A stretch of 64,000 nt of DNA from Chitinophagales bacterium (GTDB lineage Bacteria; Bacteroidota; Bacteroidia; Chitinophagales; Chitinophagaceae): the NCBI GenBank assembly GCA_020636495.1, contig JACJXQ010000008.1, positions 1,736,001-1,800,000 on the forward strand. Direction: 5' to 3'. Positions 35,135 through 44,855 of the stretch are shown in pieces. Each line of letters begins with the position of its first letter. Position 1 is the stretch's first letter. The position numbers were made by a program, and so were the translations under genes. The notes beneath the pieces were generated by a model. That model did not search any database. It was not told the origin of the DNA and saw nothing but the letters and a program-made list of their open reading frames with translations.

Positions 35135-38100
35135 TTGTTTTTGTTGTTATTGGTGATGGCTGCAGGCATGCATTTGTATGCCCAGCAAAACACCGATAGC
35201 CTGCGTATTGCCCGCCAGCATAAGATAGATTCCGCACGAGAGGCGCAGCAGAGGTATAACGACAGCGTAAGCAAGGTGCGGCAGGAAAAGATCGACTCAA
35301 CCCGCGCAGCACAGAAAAAGTATAATGACAGTGTAAGGGCAGAAAGGCAGCGCGTTTTAGATTCAACCCGTACGGCGCAGAAACATTATTTTGATAGCAT
35401 GAGAGTGGCCAGGGAACAACGCCTGGACAGTATAAAGGAAGTGCGTCAGCGCAGGGCAGACAGCCTGGCTGTGATACGTGAATACAGGCAAAGCAAAAGG
35501 TATAAGGATAGTGTAGCTGCATTCAGGAAGGCCCGCCTGGATTCAATAAAACTGGTCAGGCAAAAACGGTTGGACAGCATCAAAGCTGTGCGTAAACGGG
35601 TTACGGATAGCATTGTAGCTGTAAGAAAAGCCTATGTAGACAGTATCAGGGCCGTGCAGAAACACCGCTCCGACAGCCTGGCAGAAATACGTGCCTATCG
35701 GCAAAGCAAGCGATATAAGGATAGTGTTCAGGTAGTACGAAAACTGAAAGCAGATAGCATCAAAGCTGTCCGGACTGCCTATTACGATAGCATAGCCACT
35801 GAGCGCAAACGGGTAAATGACAGCATCGCAGCAGTGCGAAAGGCATATACGGATAGCATAACTACCGCCAGGAAGATCTATACGGATAGCCTGAAAGAGG
35901 TACGAAAAGCGAGAACTGATAGCCTGGCAAAGCTCAAAGCCAAACGTGAAAAAGACAGGGTAGTAAGGGAAAAGAACCGGGAAGAAAAGGCCAAACTGGC
36001 GCTCGAGCTGAAGATTAAGAAGAAACGGGAGGCCTATAACAACGAGGATATGCTGAAAAAGCGATGGATCTTCCCGAGATCGGTCATTCAGAATACATTC
36101 ACACGATTCAACTATTATTTCAATGCCGACCAGAAAATGGACGAAGCATTGGATAACATGCAGCGATTCCGACGGGAAAATTATGATTCACTCCTGGCGC
36201 TCTTCCCCTTCGATCCTGACAGGGATTCGGCAGTACTATCTGCCGATATGGATAGTATTATCCATAAAGCATCGCTGGGTATACAGATACACGACCCCAG
36301 AACCAAATGGGGAGATGACCTGTACCTCCTGCTGGGGCAGGCATATTACTATAAAGGTGATTACAAGAATGCTTCCGATGCTTTCAAATACGTAGTGAGC
36401 CTCAGGGATAAAAAGAAAAAGAAAAAAAGATCCAAACAAAGCAGCTCTGTTGTACAGGCTGAAAAGGGTGGTATAAGTAAACTGCTGTTGCACCGTTCTG
36501 TTCATAATGAGGCTATACTATGGCTGGCTAGGGTATATACACAACAACATAAAGAGGGAGATGCAGAATCTGTATTGGACCTGATAGAGACGGATCCCAA
36601 TTTTTCAGGCTCTTTGTCAGGAAGGATAGCACTCGAAAAATCTTTTATCAGGCTGAGTCAGAAAGATTTCAGGGGGGCTATTGCTCCGTTGCACGAGGTG
36701 TCTGAAGATAGTAAATTGCCCGACTGGGTAAGAATGCGTGCCGCATATATAAGCGGGCAGTTGCAGCAGAAATATGAAGAGTATACAGCTTCTGCGCAGG
36801 ATTTTAATACCGTATTGGACCTGCACCCTAAAATAGACATGGACTTCTATGCGAGGAAGAATATGGCCACCAGCCTGATGCTGGCAGGGGGCGAACAACA
36901 TGAGGCTGTGGCAGAGTTGAAAAAGATATTGAAAGATGGCAAGTACACTAAGTATTACGAACAGGTATACTATTTGCTGGGTCAACTGTCTGTTAATGGA
37001 GGGAATACTGAAGAGGCAATAAGTTACCTGAAAAGTGGTATCAATGCGCCTAAATCAACTAATGACCAGAAGGCAAAGTCTTACGCTACACTAGGTGATA
37101 TTTATTACAACCGCCACGATTATGAGTTAGCCAAGGATGCCTACGACAGTTCTGCCGTATTTATGGGCGACGATCCCGAAGGTGACCTGATGGAAACAGC
37201 CCTGCGCAGGAGTGTTGCACTAGGTAAGTTGACAGATCCGCTAAGAACGATCAGGCTTAATGACAGTCTGCTGAATCTGGCATCCATGGACGAAAAAGAC
37301 CAGCGTTCAGTTGTCCGGAAATACATAAAGATGCTGGAAGACAGGCGCAGGGACAGTATATTCCAGGCAGAGAACGCAGGGCTGAATGCTGCATTGAAGA
37401 ATGCCGGAAGTAGTACGACACGTTCAAAAAATAACTACGCCAATTGGTATTTTTCCAACCCTTCATTGATGCAGAAAGGGTACAACGACTTTAAACAAAA
37501 GTGGGGTACACGTCCCAACGAGGATAACTGGAGACGTAGCTCTGCAGGAGGTTTTGCCTCAACAACAGGCAATAATAATGGGGATGGGGATGACAACCCT
37601 GATGTAGATGCTAACGGCATACCTACTGAAGAAAGCCTGATGGCGATGATCCCGAATGACCAGGCAAGTAAAGACACGGCCCTTGCTCGTATCAGGGCAG
37701 CATATATGGCGGCTGCCAATGCTTATGTAAGCGACCTGGAAGATTATCCCCCTGCAACAACTGTGCTGGATACTCTGGATAAGCGTTTCCCCAAACATGA
37801 GTACGGTGACGAAGCACTGTACCTGCGATATGTAATAGCGTTGAGACAGGGCAAACTGGAAGAGGCTAAAGCACTGGGACAAAAGTTGCTGCAGGACTAC
37901 CCGGATAGCAAGTGGGCCAAACTCGTTAAGCCTGCAGAAGACGGATCGGGCCTGAGTGTTGGCGGCGAAGATGTTGTGTCCTACTACGATAAAACATATA
38001 GTATGTTGCTGCAACGTGATTTTGAGGGCGTTTTGCCCCGTGCACGTGAAGGACAGAAGCGCTTCGATGTCCAGGTATATAAAGACAGGTTCCAGATCAT

Positions 38101-38743
38101 AGAAGCAATTGCACTGGCCAAACTGGAACAATTCAGTATTGCTGATTCGGTACTTACCGCATTTGTGACATCTCATACTAACCCTAACGATTCGTTGCGT
38201 CGTTGGGCAGATGCTGTGCTTAAGTATATCAACGACAACAGGTCTGTGATCTCAAATATACCTGCAGCGGCAGCTCCATCGAGCAGCGCGGCTGGCAATA
38301 ACCCACCGCCAAGTGCAGCTGATAATAACCTGAAACCTGCAGCGAATGACCTGCCTAAACCAGGCAATACACCACCTCCGGCGTATGTATATGAACCTAA
38401 GGAGGAACACCTGGTACTGTTCTGTTTTAAAACACAGGCACAGCGCACCAAAGGGGTTCAGGCAGGGATAGAGGACTTTAATAAGTTTAAATTCGGCTCT
38501 TTGCAATTACAGACAGAGTTGGATATGCTTAATGCAGTTGATGGGGTGATTGCTGTAAAAACATTTACCAATAAGAACCAGGCCGTGATATACATGAATA
38601 CGCTGAAAAAGACCAAACAGATATTCAGAGAATACCAGACAGGTGAGTATGAGATAGTTATGATATCGGCCCCTAATTTCAATAAACTATTTGCAGACAA
38701 GAACATCCAGGCCTATTTAGATTTCTACAGGTCTAAGTATTAA
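35135..38743 (+). CDS. SprE/PorW-like TPR protein with N-terminal hendecad repeats
   Basis: 1202 residues. After a hydrophobic signal (LLLLVMAAGMHLYAQ) come 22 units beginning with Asp-Ser, nearly all 11 residues long, of the form DSIxxVRKxxx (residues about 21-275). Then follow TPR helices (DDLYLLLGQAYYYKGDYKNASDAF; YLLGQLSVNGGNTEEAISYL; LGDIYYNRHDYELAKDAY) and a C-terminal domain that matches SprE/PorW (EEHLVLFCFK...AVKTFTNKNQAVIYMNTLK). SprE/PorW is a TPR lipoprotein needed for type IX secretion and gliding in related bacteria. Differences are the long repeat region and no lipobox Cys. Start is uncertain: the first canonical codon is TTG 35135, yet a basic stretch (RIRQYIKY) lies in frame before it, preceded by ATA 35108. 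Confidence 0.82.
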   Translation: MFLLLLVMAAGMHLYAQQNTDSLRIARQHKIDSAREAQQRYNDSVSKVRQEKIDSTRAAQKKYNDSVRAERQRVLDSTRTAQKHYFDSMRVAREQRLDSIKEVRQRRADSLAVIREYRQSKRYKDSVAAFRKARLDSIKLVRQKRLDSIKAVRKRVTDSIVAVRKAYVDSIRAVQKHRSDSLAEIRAYRQSKRYKDSVQVVRKLKADSIKAVRTAYYDSIATERKRVNDSIAAVRKAYTDSITTARKIYTDSLKEVRKARTDSLAKLKAKREKDRVVREKNREEKAKLALELKIKKKREAYNNEDMLKKRWIFPRSVIQNTFTRFNYYFNADQKMDEALDNMQRFRRENYDSLLALFPFDPDRDSAVLSADMDSIIHKASLGIQIHDPRTKWGDDLYLLLGQAYYYKGDYKNASDAFKYVVSLRDKKKKKKRSKQSSSVVQAEKGGISKLLLHRSVHNEAILWLARVYTQQHKEGDAESVLDLIETDPNFSGSLSGRIALEKSFIRLSQKDFRGAIAPLHEVSEDSKLPDWVRMRAAYISGQLQQKYEEYTASAQDFNTVLDLHPKIDMDFYARKNMATSLMLAGGEQHEAVAELKKILKDGKYTKYYEQVYYLLGQLSVNGGNTEEAISYLKSGINAPKSTNDQKAKSYATLGDIYYNRHDYELAKDAYDSSAVFMGDDPEGDLMETALRRSVALGKLTDPLRTIRLNDSLLNLASMDEKDQRSVVRKYIKMLEDRRRDSIFQAENAGLNAALKNAGSSTTRSKNNYANWYFSNPSLMQKGYNDFKQKWGTRPNEDNWRRSSAGGFASTTGNNNGDGDDNPDVDANGIPTEESLMAMIPNDQASKDTALARIRAAYMAAANAYVSDLEDYPPATTVLDTLDKRFPKHEYGDEALYLRYVIALRQGKLEEAKALGQKLLQDYPDSKWAKLVKPAEDGSGLSVGGEDVVSYYDKTYSMLLQRDFEGVLPRAREGQKRFDVQVYKDRFQIIEAIALAKLEQFSIADSVLTAFVTSHTNPNDSLRRWADAVLKYINDNRSVISNIPAAAAPSSSAAGNNPPPSAADNNLKPAANDLPKPGNTPPPAYVYEPKEEHLVLFCFKTQAQRTKGVQAGIEDFNKFKFGSLQLQTELDMLNAVDGVIAVKTFTNKNQAVIYMNTLKKTKQIFREYQTGEYEIVMISAPNFNKLFADKNIQAYLDFYRSKY

Positions 38744-38841
38744 TATGACAGGCAGGCATAGGTATGTTTATACCTGAATATTTTGTTTTTATTATTTATT
38801 ACTTCCGAATTTCGTAAATTTATTAGAACTGTTGCAGACAG

Positions 38842-41103
38842 ATGGAGACGACCATATTACAGACGTATAGTAAAAGCGAAGACGAGGAAAAGAAGCTCAT
38901 ACTCAGGGAGTACAGGGCATTGTTGCGTGCACTGAAACACCGTATAAAGAAGGGGGACAGGCCGAGGATAAGAAGGGCATTTGAGATATCGGCCGATGCG
39001 CACAAGGATATGCGTCGCAAGTCGGGCGAGCCGTATATTCTGCATCCCATAGCCGTGGCTCGCATTGTGGTAGAGGAGATAGGCATGGGGGTAACATCGG
39101 CCATCTGTGCATTGCTACACGATGTAGTAGAGGATACGGAAATAACCCTGCACGATATTGAAACAGAATTTGGTGCCGATTATGCACGTATCATAGATGG
39201 ACTGACCAAAATATCTACCGTTGTTGACCTGAAGTCAACCACAACCGAACAGGCGGAGAATTTCAGGAAGATATTACTCACACTCGCCCATGATCCACGG
39301 GTTATACTTATCAAGTTGGCAGACAGGCTGCACAATATGCGCACGCTTGAGAGCATGAAGCGCGAGAAGCAACTCAAAATATCTTCCGAAACAACCTATA
39401 TCTATTCACCCCTGGCGCACAGGCTGGGGCTATATGAGATAAAATCTGAGTTGGAGGATCTGGCACTTAAGTATACACAACCCGATGTGTACACCGAGAT
39501 CATGCAGGGGCTGAGGGAAACCAAACGCGAACGTACACGTTACATCAACGAGTTCAGCAAACCGATAAAAGAGGCGTTGAATGAGAACGATTTTACCTAC
39601 GAGATATATGGCCGTCCCAAATCGGTACATTCCATCTGGAATAAAATGCGTACCAAGCACGTAGCGTTTGAGGAAGTATATGACCTGTTTGCAATACGTA
39701 TCATATTAGATTCAACACCCGAAAAAGAAAAAGAAGATTGCTGGAAGGTGTATTCTATCGTAACAAATTTTTACCGTCCCAGCCCGGACAGGCTGCGCGA
39801 CTGGATAAGTGTGCCGAAGGGCAATGGTTACGAGGCACTGCATACAACAGTTATGGGGCCTGCTGGCCGGTGGGTAGAGGTGCAGATACGCACCCGTCGT
39901 ATGAATGAGATAGCTGAGAAAGGTGTGGCTGCGCATTGGAAGTATAAAGAAGGTAATCCCGGCAATCACGAGAGCAAACTGGATAGCTGGCTGGAACACC
40001 TGCGCGAGGTGCTGAGTAACCCGGATACAGATACACTGGATTTTCTGCAGGATTTCAAACTCGACCTCTTTACCGAAGAAATATATATATATACGCCCAA
40101 AGGTGATATGCGTGTTTTGCCCAAAGGCGCCACCGCTCTCGATTTCGCTTTTGATATCCACTCCGAACTAGGGGCCCGTTGCATAGGTGCCAAGGTCAAT
40201 TACAGGCTGGTGCCGCTGAGCCACGAGATAAAGACTGGTGACCAGGTAGAGATCATCACGTCATCCAAGCAAAAACCTTCTGAAGACTGGCTGCAATTTG
40301 TTATTACAGGTAAGGCCAAGTCGCGCATCAAATACTACCTGAAAGAAGAGAAAAGAAGGATATCAGAGGACGGTAAAGAAATATTGCAGCGTAAGCTCAA
40401 ACACATGGGTGTACCACTATCGGCACACAATATCAACGAGATAACAAGCTATTTCAAAAAGCCGTCTCCGCTTGATGTGTACTACGGTATAGCTGTTGGT
40501 AGTGTTGATATAAAAGAGTTAAGGGGCTTTAGTGTTCATGGGGACAAGCTGCAACAGCCTGTTAAGGAGGTAAACCTGGACTCTAAACACCTGATATCAG
40601 AAGATGATGCCAACAAGATAAAAAGTACGAAAGAAAGCGAGCTTATCATATTTGGCGAAAGTTCAGACAAGATATTATACAAACTGGCGCAGTGCTGCCA
40701 ACCTATTCCCGGCGATGATGTATTTGGTTTTATCACTTCAGGCGAAGGGTTGAAGATTCACCGTACAGACTGCCCTAACGCTGCGCAGTTGCTGGCACAC
40801 TATGGCCATAGGGTAGTAAAAACCAAATGGGCTAAGAACAAAGAGATCTCTTTTCTTACCGGTGTACGTATCGTCGGGTTAGACGATGTCGGTGTTATCC
40901 GCAAGATAACCGATGTTATTTCAGGCGACCTGAAAATGAACATGCGTTCTATCAGCCTCGATTCTCATGATGGTGTTTTCGACGGTACGATCATGGTGTA
41001 TGTATATGATACCAAAGAACTGGATACCCTTTGCCGCAAGCTCAGTGCACTGGATGGAATAAATAAAGTAACAAGGCTGGAGGCAGACAGTACTAGCGAA
41101 TAG
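38842..41103 (+). CDS. Bifunctional (p)ppGpp synthetase/hydrolase (Rel/SpoT)
   Basis: 753 residues with the full long-RSH architecture. The HD hydrolase domain carries LHDVVEDT near residue 92 and KLADRLHNMRTL. The synthetase domain has IYGRPKSVHSIWNKM, YDLFAIRIILD, GYEALHTTVMGP and EVQIRT. The TGS domain starts YIYTPKGDMRVLPKGATALDF, a zinc-finger/helical part contains the CC of AQCCQPIPGDDV, and an ACT domain ends the protein. Both catalytic sites look intact, so it should make and break the alarmone that couples starvation to translation. It is followed by an M32 peptidase gene 36 bases on. Confidence 0.93.
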   Translation: METTILQTYSKSEDEEKKLILREYRALLRALKHRIKKGDRPRIRRAFEISADAHKDMRRKSGEPYILHPIAVARIVVEEIGMGVTSAICALLHDVVEDTEITLHDIETEFGADYARIIDGLTKISTVVDLKSTTTEQAENFRKILLTLAHDPRVILIKLADRLHNMRTLESMKREKQLKISSETTYIYSPLAHRLGLYEIKSELEDLALKYTQPDVYTEIMQGLRETKRERTRYINEFSKPIKEALNENDFTYEIYGRPKSVHSIWNKMRTKHVAFEEVYDLFAIRIILDSTPEKEKEDCWKVYSIVTNFYRPSPDRLRDWISVPKGNGYEALHTTVMGPAGRWVEVQIRTRRMNEIAEKGVAAHWKYKEGNPGNHESKLDSWLEHLREVLSNPDTDTLDFLQDFKLDLFTEEIYIYTPKGDMRVLPKGATALDFAFDIHSELGARCIGAKVNYRLVPLSHEIKTGDQVEIITSSKQKPSEDWLQFVITGKAKSRIKYYLKEEKRRISEDGKEILQRKLKHMGVPLSAHNINEITSYFKKPSPLDVYYGIAVGSVDIKELRGFSVHGDKLQQPVKEVNLDSKHLISEDDANKIKSTKESELIIFGESSDKILYKLAQCCQPIPGDDVFGFITSGEGLKIHRTDCPNAAQLLAHYGHRVVKTKWAKNKEISFLTGVRIVGLDDVGVIRKITDVISGDLKMNMRSISLDSHDGVFDGTIMVYVYDTKELDTLCRKLSALDGINKVTRLEADSTSE

Positions 41104-41139
41104 TGTTGTAATAAGCTCCGTGATAGAAAAAGAAACAGG

Positions 41140-42687
41140 ATGTTAATATCAAAGAATACACAGGAACTTTACGAAGAATACAAACGAATTACCCAAAAAG
41201 CTGCCGACCTGGACTATGCGTCTGCTGTTTTAGGTTGGGACCAGGAAGTGTATATGCCCGCCAAAGGTTTTGCCTTCAGGGGGCAGCAATTGGCCACACT
41301 GGCTACACTTTCCCACCAGATGGTGACAAGCGATGATTATGGCCACCTGCTGGATGAACTGGCAGGCAGGGGAGACCTGGAAGAGGATCAGCAGCATAAC
41401 ATAAGGTTGAGTAGGGAGAGTTACCTGAAGAATAAACAACTCCCTGCTTCATTTATTGAGAAGCTTACGGAGCAGGTAAGCCGCAGCTACGATACGTGGA
41501 TCAAGGCCCGCAAAGAGAATAGCTACGCGGTATATGCACCGGAACTGCAGAAGATGATAGCCTTGAAAATAGAACAGGCGACGTTGTATGGATATGAGGG
41601 CAACCCCTACGATGCATTGATGGATGAATATGAAAAAGGCGCTACTGTGTCTATGCTCGACCCTGTGTTTGAAGAAGTAAGGAAACAACTGCCCGGCTTG
41701 TTAGAGAGCATTAAGCAAAGCGAACAGGTTGACGATGCTTTCCTGTCTGGACATTATCCTAAAGACAAGCAGTGGGACTTTTCACTGGATGTCCTGAAAC
41801 AGATCGGCTACGATTTTGAGGCAGGCAGGCAGGACCTTTCAGAGCATCCGTTCACAACTTCATTTTCTCCGCAGGATGTGCGGGTGACAACACGTGTCAA
41901 TGAGCATGATTTTGCGTCACTGTTGTGGAGCAGTATTCACGAGGGCGGACATGCGCTTTACGAGCAGGGACTTCCGGCATCGCAATATGGATTGCCATTA
42001 GGAGCAGCTGCTTCTCTGTCGGTGCATGAATCACAATCCCGCCTGTGGGAGAACAACGTAGGGCGCGGTACACATTTCTGGAAGTATTACTATCCTAAAC
42101 TACAGTCACTTTTCCCTGCGCAACTGAGCGGCGTAACTATGGATGCTTTTTATAAGGGCATCAATAAAGTACAACCATCATTGGTGCGCACTGAAGCTGA
42201 TGAACTGACATACCACTTTCATGTAATGATACGTTATGAGATAGAGAAGGCTTTGATATCAAAAGAACTGGACCCTAAAGACCTGGCAGGGGCATGGAAT
42301 GAGATGTACAAAAAATACCTGGGCATCACTCCGCCTGACGATAAACAGGGCGTATTGCAGGACGTACACTGGGCACACGGTAGTTTCGGGTATTTCCCAA
42401 CCTACTCACTGGGTAGCTTCTATGCAGCACAGTATTATGTGCAGGCTAAAACTGATCTTACAGGGCTGGAAACGCAGTTTGAGAAGGGTGAATATGGTCA
42501 TTTGTTGCAATGGTTGAGAGAAAAGATACATGTACATGGTAAAAAGTACCGCTCTGACGAGTTGTGTAAAAAGGTAACGGGCACAGGGCTTGATTTCAGT
42601 GCTTTTATGGATTACGCATCGCGCAAGTATAAAAGCATATATGACATAAGTACACCGGCTCATGAGTCAGCAACCGGTAATACATAG
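41140..42687 (+). CDS. Carboxypeptidase M32 (Taq type)
   Basis: 515 residues, cytoplasmic. The zinc motif HEGGH is at residues 267-271 in the context SSIHEGGHALYEQG, followed by the M32 block HESQSRLWENNVGRG (third ligand Glu) and the family's IRYEIEKALI and GxFGYFPTYSLG segments. It removes C-terminal residues from peptides, except where Pro blocks this, probably in peptide turnover. Complete and of normal length. Its 3' end overlaps the next gene by 26 bases, if that gene's first ATG is used. Confidence 0.95.
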   Translation: MLISKNTQELYEEYKRITQKAADLDYASAVLGWDQEVYMPAKGFAFRGQQLATLATLSHQMVTSDDYGHLLDELAGRGDLEEDQQHNIRLSRESYLKNKQLPASFIEKLTEQVSRSYDTWIKARKENSYAVYAPELQKMIALKIEQATLYGYEGNPYDALMDEYEKGATVSMLDPVFEEVRKQLPGLLESIKQSEQVDDAFLSGHYPKDKQWDFSLDVLKQIGYDFEAGRQDLSEHPFTTSFSPQDVRVTTRVNEHDFASLLWSSIHEGGHALYEQGLPASQYGLPLGAAASLSVHESQSRLWENNVGRGTHFWKYYYPKLQSLFPAQLSGVTMDAFYKGINKVQPSLVRTEADELTYHFHVMIRYEIEKALISKELDPKDLAGAWNEMYKKYLGITPPDDKQGVLQDVHWAHGSFGYFPTYSLGSFYAAQYYVQAKTDLTGLETQFEKGEYGHLLQWLREKIHVHGKKYRSDELCKKVTGTGLDFSAFMDYASRKYKSIYDISTPAHESATGNT

Positions 42688-43156
42688 CGAACAGATGTCT
42701 GCAGACGAGTTGCAGTTCCTTATCAGCAAAGATGAGAAGGAGACACGTTTATTCTATAAAGCCATCAGCGCGCTTATGGTTATTTGTTTCATACTGCCTT
42801 TTATTGTTGCATGGGTCAGGGCCTTTGCCGGCGATGAACAACCGTTCGAATTCGGCTACTACTTTCTCGGTGTTGGTTTCCTGTTATCGTTCCTGGGGTT
42901 TTGTTCATGGCTGGCATACAGGTTCACATTGCAGAAAATAAGAACGGATATAAAGAAAGGCACTAAGACCGTGGAACGCACCATTATTACCCGTAAACAA
43001 TACATGCCACACAACAACAGTTTCTATTTCTACCTGGATAGCGCCACAAAACTGAGTATTGAGGTGTCACAGAACGACTACCTCATGTTCAGCAAGGGAG
43101 ATGAGCTGAATATCGAATATTCAACAAATGCCAAATTCTATTTCGGGTATTTTTAA
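42662..43156 (+). CDS. Hypothetical two-TM membrane protein
   Basis: 164 residues from ATG 42662 inside the M32 gene; ATG 42695, 7 bases after the M32 stop, is an equally good start. Two hydrophobic segments (LMVICFILPFIVAWV and GYYFLGVGFLLSFLGFCSWL) form a hairpin with a short charged loop, and the C-terminal 70 residues are a soluble beta-rich domain (TITRKQYMPHNNSFYFYLD). No family is recognised. Its TAA stop overlaps the -7 box of the rimM promoter. Confidence 0.6.
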   Translation: MSQQPVIHSEQMSADELQFLISKDEKETRLFYKAISALMVICFILPFIVAWVRAFAGDEQPFEFGYYFLGVGFLLSFLGFCSWLAYRFTLQKIRTDIKKGTKTVERTIITRKQYMPHNNSFYFYLDSATKLSIEVSQNDYLMFSKGDELNIEYSTNAKFYFGYF

Positions 43157-43161
43157 CTTTG
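43154..43161 (+). promoter_or_regulatory. -7 box of rimM overlapping the upstream stop codon
   Basis: TAACTTTG (TAnnTTTG) contains the TAA stop of the two-TM protein gene. The rimM ATG is only 8 bases downstream. No good -33 element is seen. Confidence 0.55.
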
Positions 43162-43169
43162 CACCACAA

Positions 43170-43682
43170 ATGCTGAAAGTAGGTAAGATAACAGGCACGC
43201 ACGGACTGCAGGGAGCAATAGTGCTCAGGCAGATAATTGACAACACCAATTGGCTCAAAAAAGGAGATACTTTATTTATTGAGTTGAAGCGGGACAGCTT
43301 CATTCCCTTTTTTGTTGAAACGGCTAAGGCGGCCAATGATACAGAGTACATCATCACGCTGGATGATGTGAACGAGCCGGCTGATGCGCTGCCTTTGGTC
43401 AACAAAACGGTATATGCCGGAGAAGAAGTACTGCAGACGGCTAAGGTAGACAGCCCCTTGTTGTATATTGGTTTCAGCCTGGTTGATAAGAAGAAAGGAG
43501 GTTTGGGTAATATTGAGGATGTAATGCTGATAAGCGGGCAATGGCTGGCCATGCTCACTATTGATGATAAAGAAGTACTGGTACCGCTGGTGCCGGATAT
43601 GATACAGGAAGTGAACGTGAAAAATAAGTTTATCAGGATTGACCTGCCGGACGGGTTGCTGGAAGTGTACCTGGATAGTTAA
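43170..43682 (+). CDS. rimM: Ribosome maturation factor RimM
   Basis: 170 residues from ATG 43170; a start at 43128 would place the promoter inside the gene. RimM assists 16S rRNA 3'-domain folding and S19 incorporation. The N-terminal start KVGKITGTHGLQGAIVL is the family signature, and the C-terminal PRC-barrel domain includes VPLVPDMIQEVNVKNKFIRI. It leads a cluster rimM-trmD-rplS. rpsP, the usual upstream partner, is 6 kb away. Confidence 0.93.
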   Translation: MLKVGKITGTHGLQGAIVLRQIIDNTNWLKKGDTLFIELKRDSFIPFFVETAKAANDTEYIITLDDVNEPADALPLVNKTVYAGEEVLQTAKVDSPLLYIGFSLVDKKKGGLGNIEDVMLISGQWLAMLTIDDKEVLVPLVPDMIQEVNVKNKFIRIDLPDGLLEVYLDS

Positions 43683-43711
43683 TAATAAGGCTGAGCGAAC
43701 AGATAATTAAT

Positions 43712-44398
43712 ATGAGAATTGATATAATATCGGTAGTGCCGCAGTTGCTGGACAGTCCTTTGAGCCATTCTATTATGAAAAGGGCACAGGCCAAAGGTTT
43801 GCTGGAGGTGGTGGTGCATAATCTGCGCGACTATACGCCTTATAAGCAGGCGCAGGTAGACGATTACCAGTTTGGCGGGGGAGCAGGCATGGTCATGATG
43901 CCGGAGCCGCTGGCCATACTGATAGAAAAATTACAGTCGGAAAGAAATTATGACGATATAGTATATATGACGCCTGACGGCGATACGCTGAAACAGGGTA
44001 CGGCCAATTACCTGTCTATGAAGGACAACCTCATGATCATCTGTGGCCACTATAAAGGTATTGATGAGCGGATCAGGCAGCATTTTGTTACTAAAGAGAT
44101 ATCCATAGGTGATTATGTGCTGAGTGGGGGAGAACTGGCTGCGGCCGTATTGGTCGATGCCATAGGCAGGCTGATACCCGGTGTACTCAACGATGAGACC
44201 TCGGCCCTGTTCGATTCGCACCAGGACGGGCTGCTGGCACCGCCTGTATACACCCGCCCGGCCGATTTCAGGGGGTGGAAAGTACCGGACATACTGCTGA
44301 GCGGAGACCCTAAAAAGGTAGAGGAATGGCGCCATGAACAGTCGCTGAAGCGTACGGCCGAAAGGCGTCCCGACATGCTGGAAGACCCGGGAGAATGA
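43712..44398 (+). CDS. trmD: tRNA (guanine-N1)-methyltransferase
   Basis: 228 residues. TrmD makes m1G37 in tRNAs with a G after the anticodon's third base and prevents frameshifting. The SPOUT/trefoil-knot elements are complete: YQFGGGAGMVMMPEP, YMTPDGDTLKQ, MIICGHYKGIDERI, EISIGDYVLSGGELAA and the C-terminal domain beginning PPVYTRPADFRGW. It follows rimM by 29 bases. Confidence 0.97.
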   Translation: MRIDIISVVPQLLDSPLSHSIMKRAQAKGLLEVVVHNLRDYTPYKQAQVDDYQFGGGAGMVMMPEPLAILIEKLQSERNYDDIVYMTPDGDTLKQGTANYLSMKDNLMIICGHYKGIDERIRQHFVTKEISIGDYVLSGGELAAAVLVDAIGRLIPGVLNDETSALFDSHQDGLLAPPVYTRPADFRGWKVPDILLSGDPKKVEEWRHEQSLKRTAERRPDMLEDPGE

Positions 44399-44411
44399 TC
44401 AATTAATTTTT

Positions 44412-44442
44412 TTTGTAAAAATAAATAATCCCATTACCTTTG
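44412..44442 (+). promoter_or_regulatory. Promoter of rplS (-33/-7)
   Basis: TTTG at 44412-44415, a 19-base spacer and TACCTTTG at 44435-44442 form a consensus promoter between trmD and rplS. The TTG at 44440 is inside this box, so the rplS start is the ATG at 44464. Confidence 0.75.
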
Positions 44443-44463
44443 CAGACCCAAAATGTATTCAAA

Positions 44464-44832
44464 ATGGATAACGCAGTAGCATATGTTCACGGTCAGGTAT
44501 CTCAAAAGGCTGAGTACCCGGACTTTAAAGCTGGTGATAATATAACAGTAGACTATAAGATTGTAGAAGGAACGAAGTCACGTATCCAGTCTTTCAAAGG
44601 TGACGTGATCAAGCGCCAGGGCAGGGGTTTTACGCAAACTTTCACAGTACGTAAAATTTCTGATGGTGTAGGCGTTGAGCGTGTATTCCCGCTGTTCTCA
44701 CCACATATCGATTCTATCAAGGTTAATAAGCGTGGTCGCGTTCGTCGTGCCAAACTGTTCTACCAACGTGAGCGTTTCGGTAAATCAGCACGTATCAAGG
44801 AGAAAAAATACATCGCTAAGAAAGAAGATTAA
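44464..44832 (+). CDS. rplS: 50S ribosomal protein L19
   Basis: 122 residues. L19 lies at the 30S-50S interface. Typical blocks are FKAGDNITVDYKIVEGTKSR, FKGDVIKRQGRG, GVGVERVFPLFSPHIDSI and the C-terminal RRAKLFYQRERFGKSARIKEK. The ATG at 44464 is chosen because the upstream TTG lies in the promoter. It has its own promoter besides read-through from trmD and a strong terminator. Confidence 0.96.
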   Translation: MDNAVAYVHGQVSQKAEYPDFKAGDNITVDYKIVEGTKSRIQSFKGDVIKRQGRGFTQTFTVRKISDGVGVERVFPLFSPHIDSIKVNKRGRVRRAKLFYQRERFGKSARIKEKKYIAKKED

Positions 44833-44855
44833 TAGCGTAAGCTGGTATCATATTC

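Noticed and set aside
38760..38775. AGGTAT/ATACCT hairpin after the SprE-like gene
   Set aside because: Only 6 bp with no proper T-run, so it is not called a terminator.
43128..43169. Upstream start for RimM
   Set aside because: It would overlap the preceding gene and the promoter; conserved RimM starts at MLKVGKITG.
44440..44463. N-terminal extension of L19 from a TTG
   Set aside because: The TTG lies within the -7 promoter box; the ATG at 44464 matches L19 proteins.
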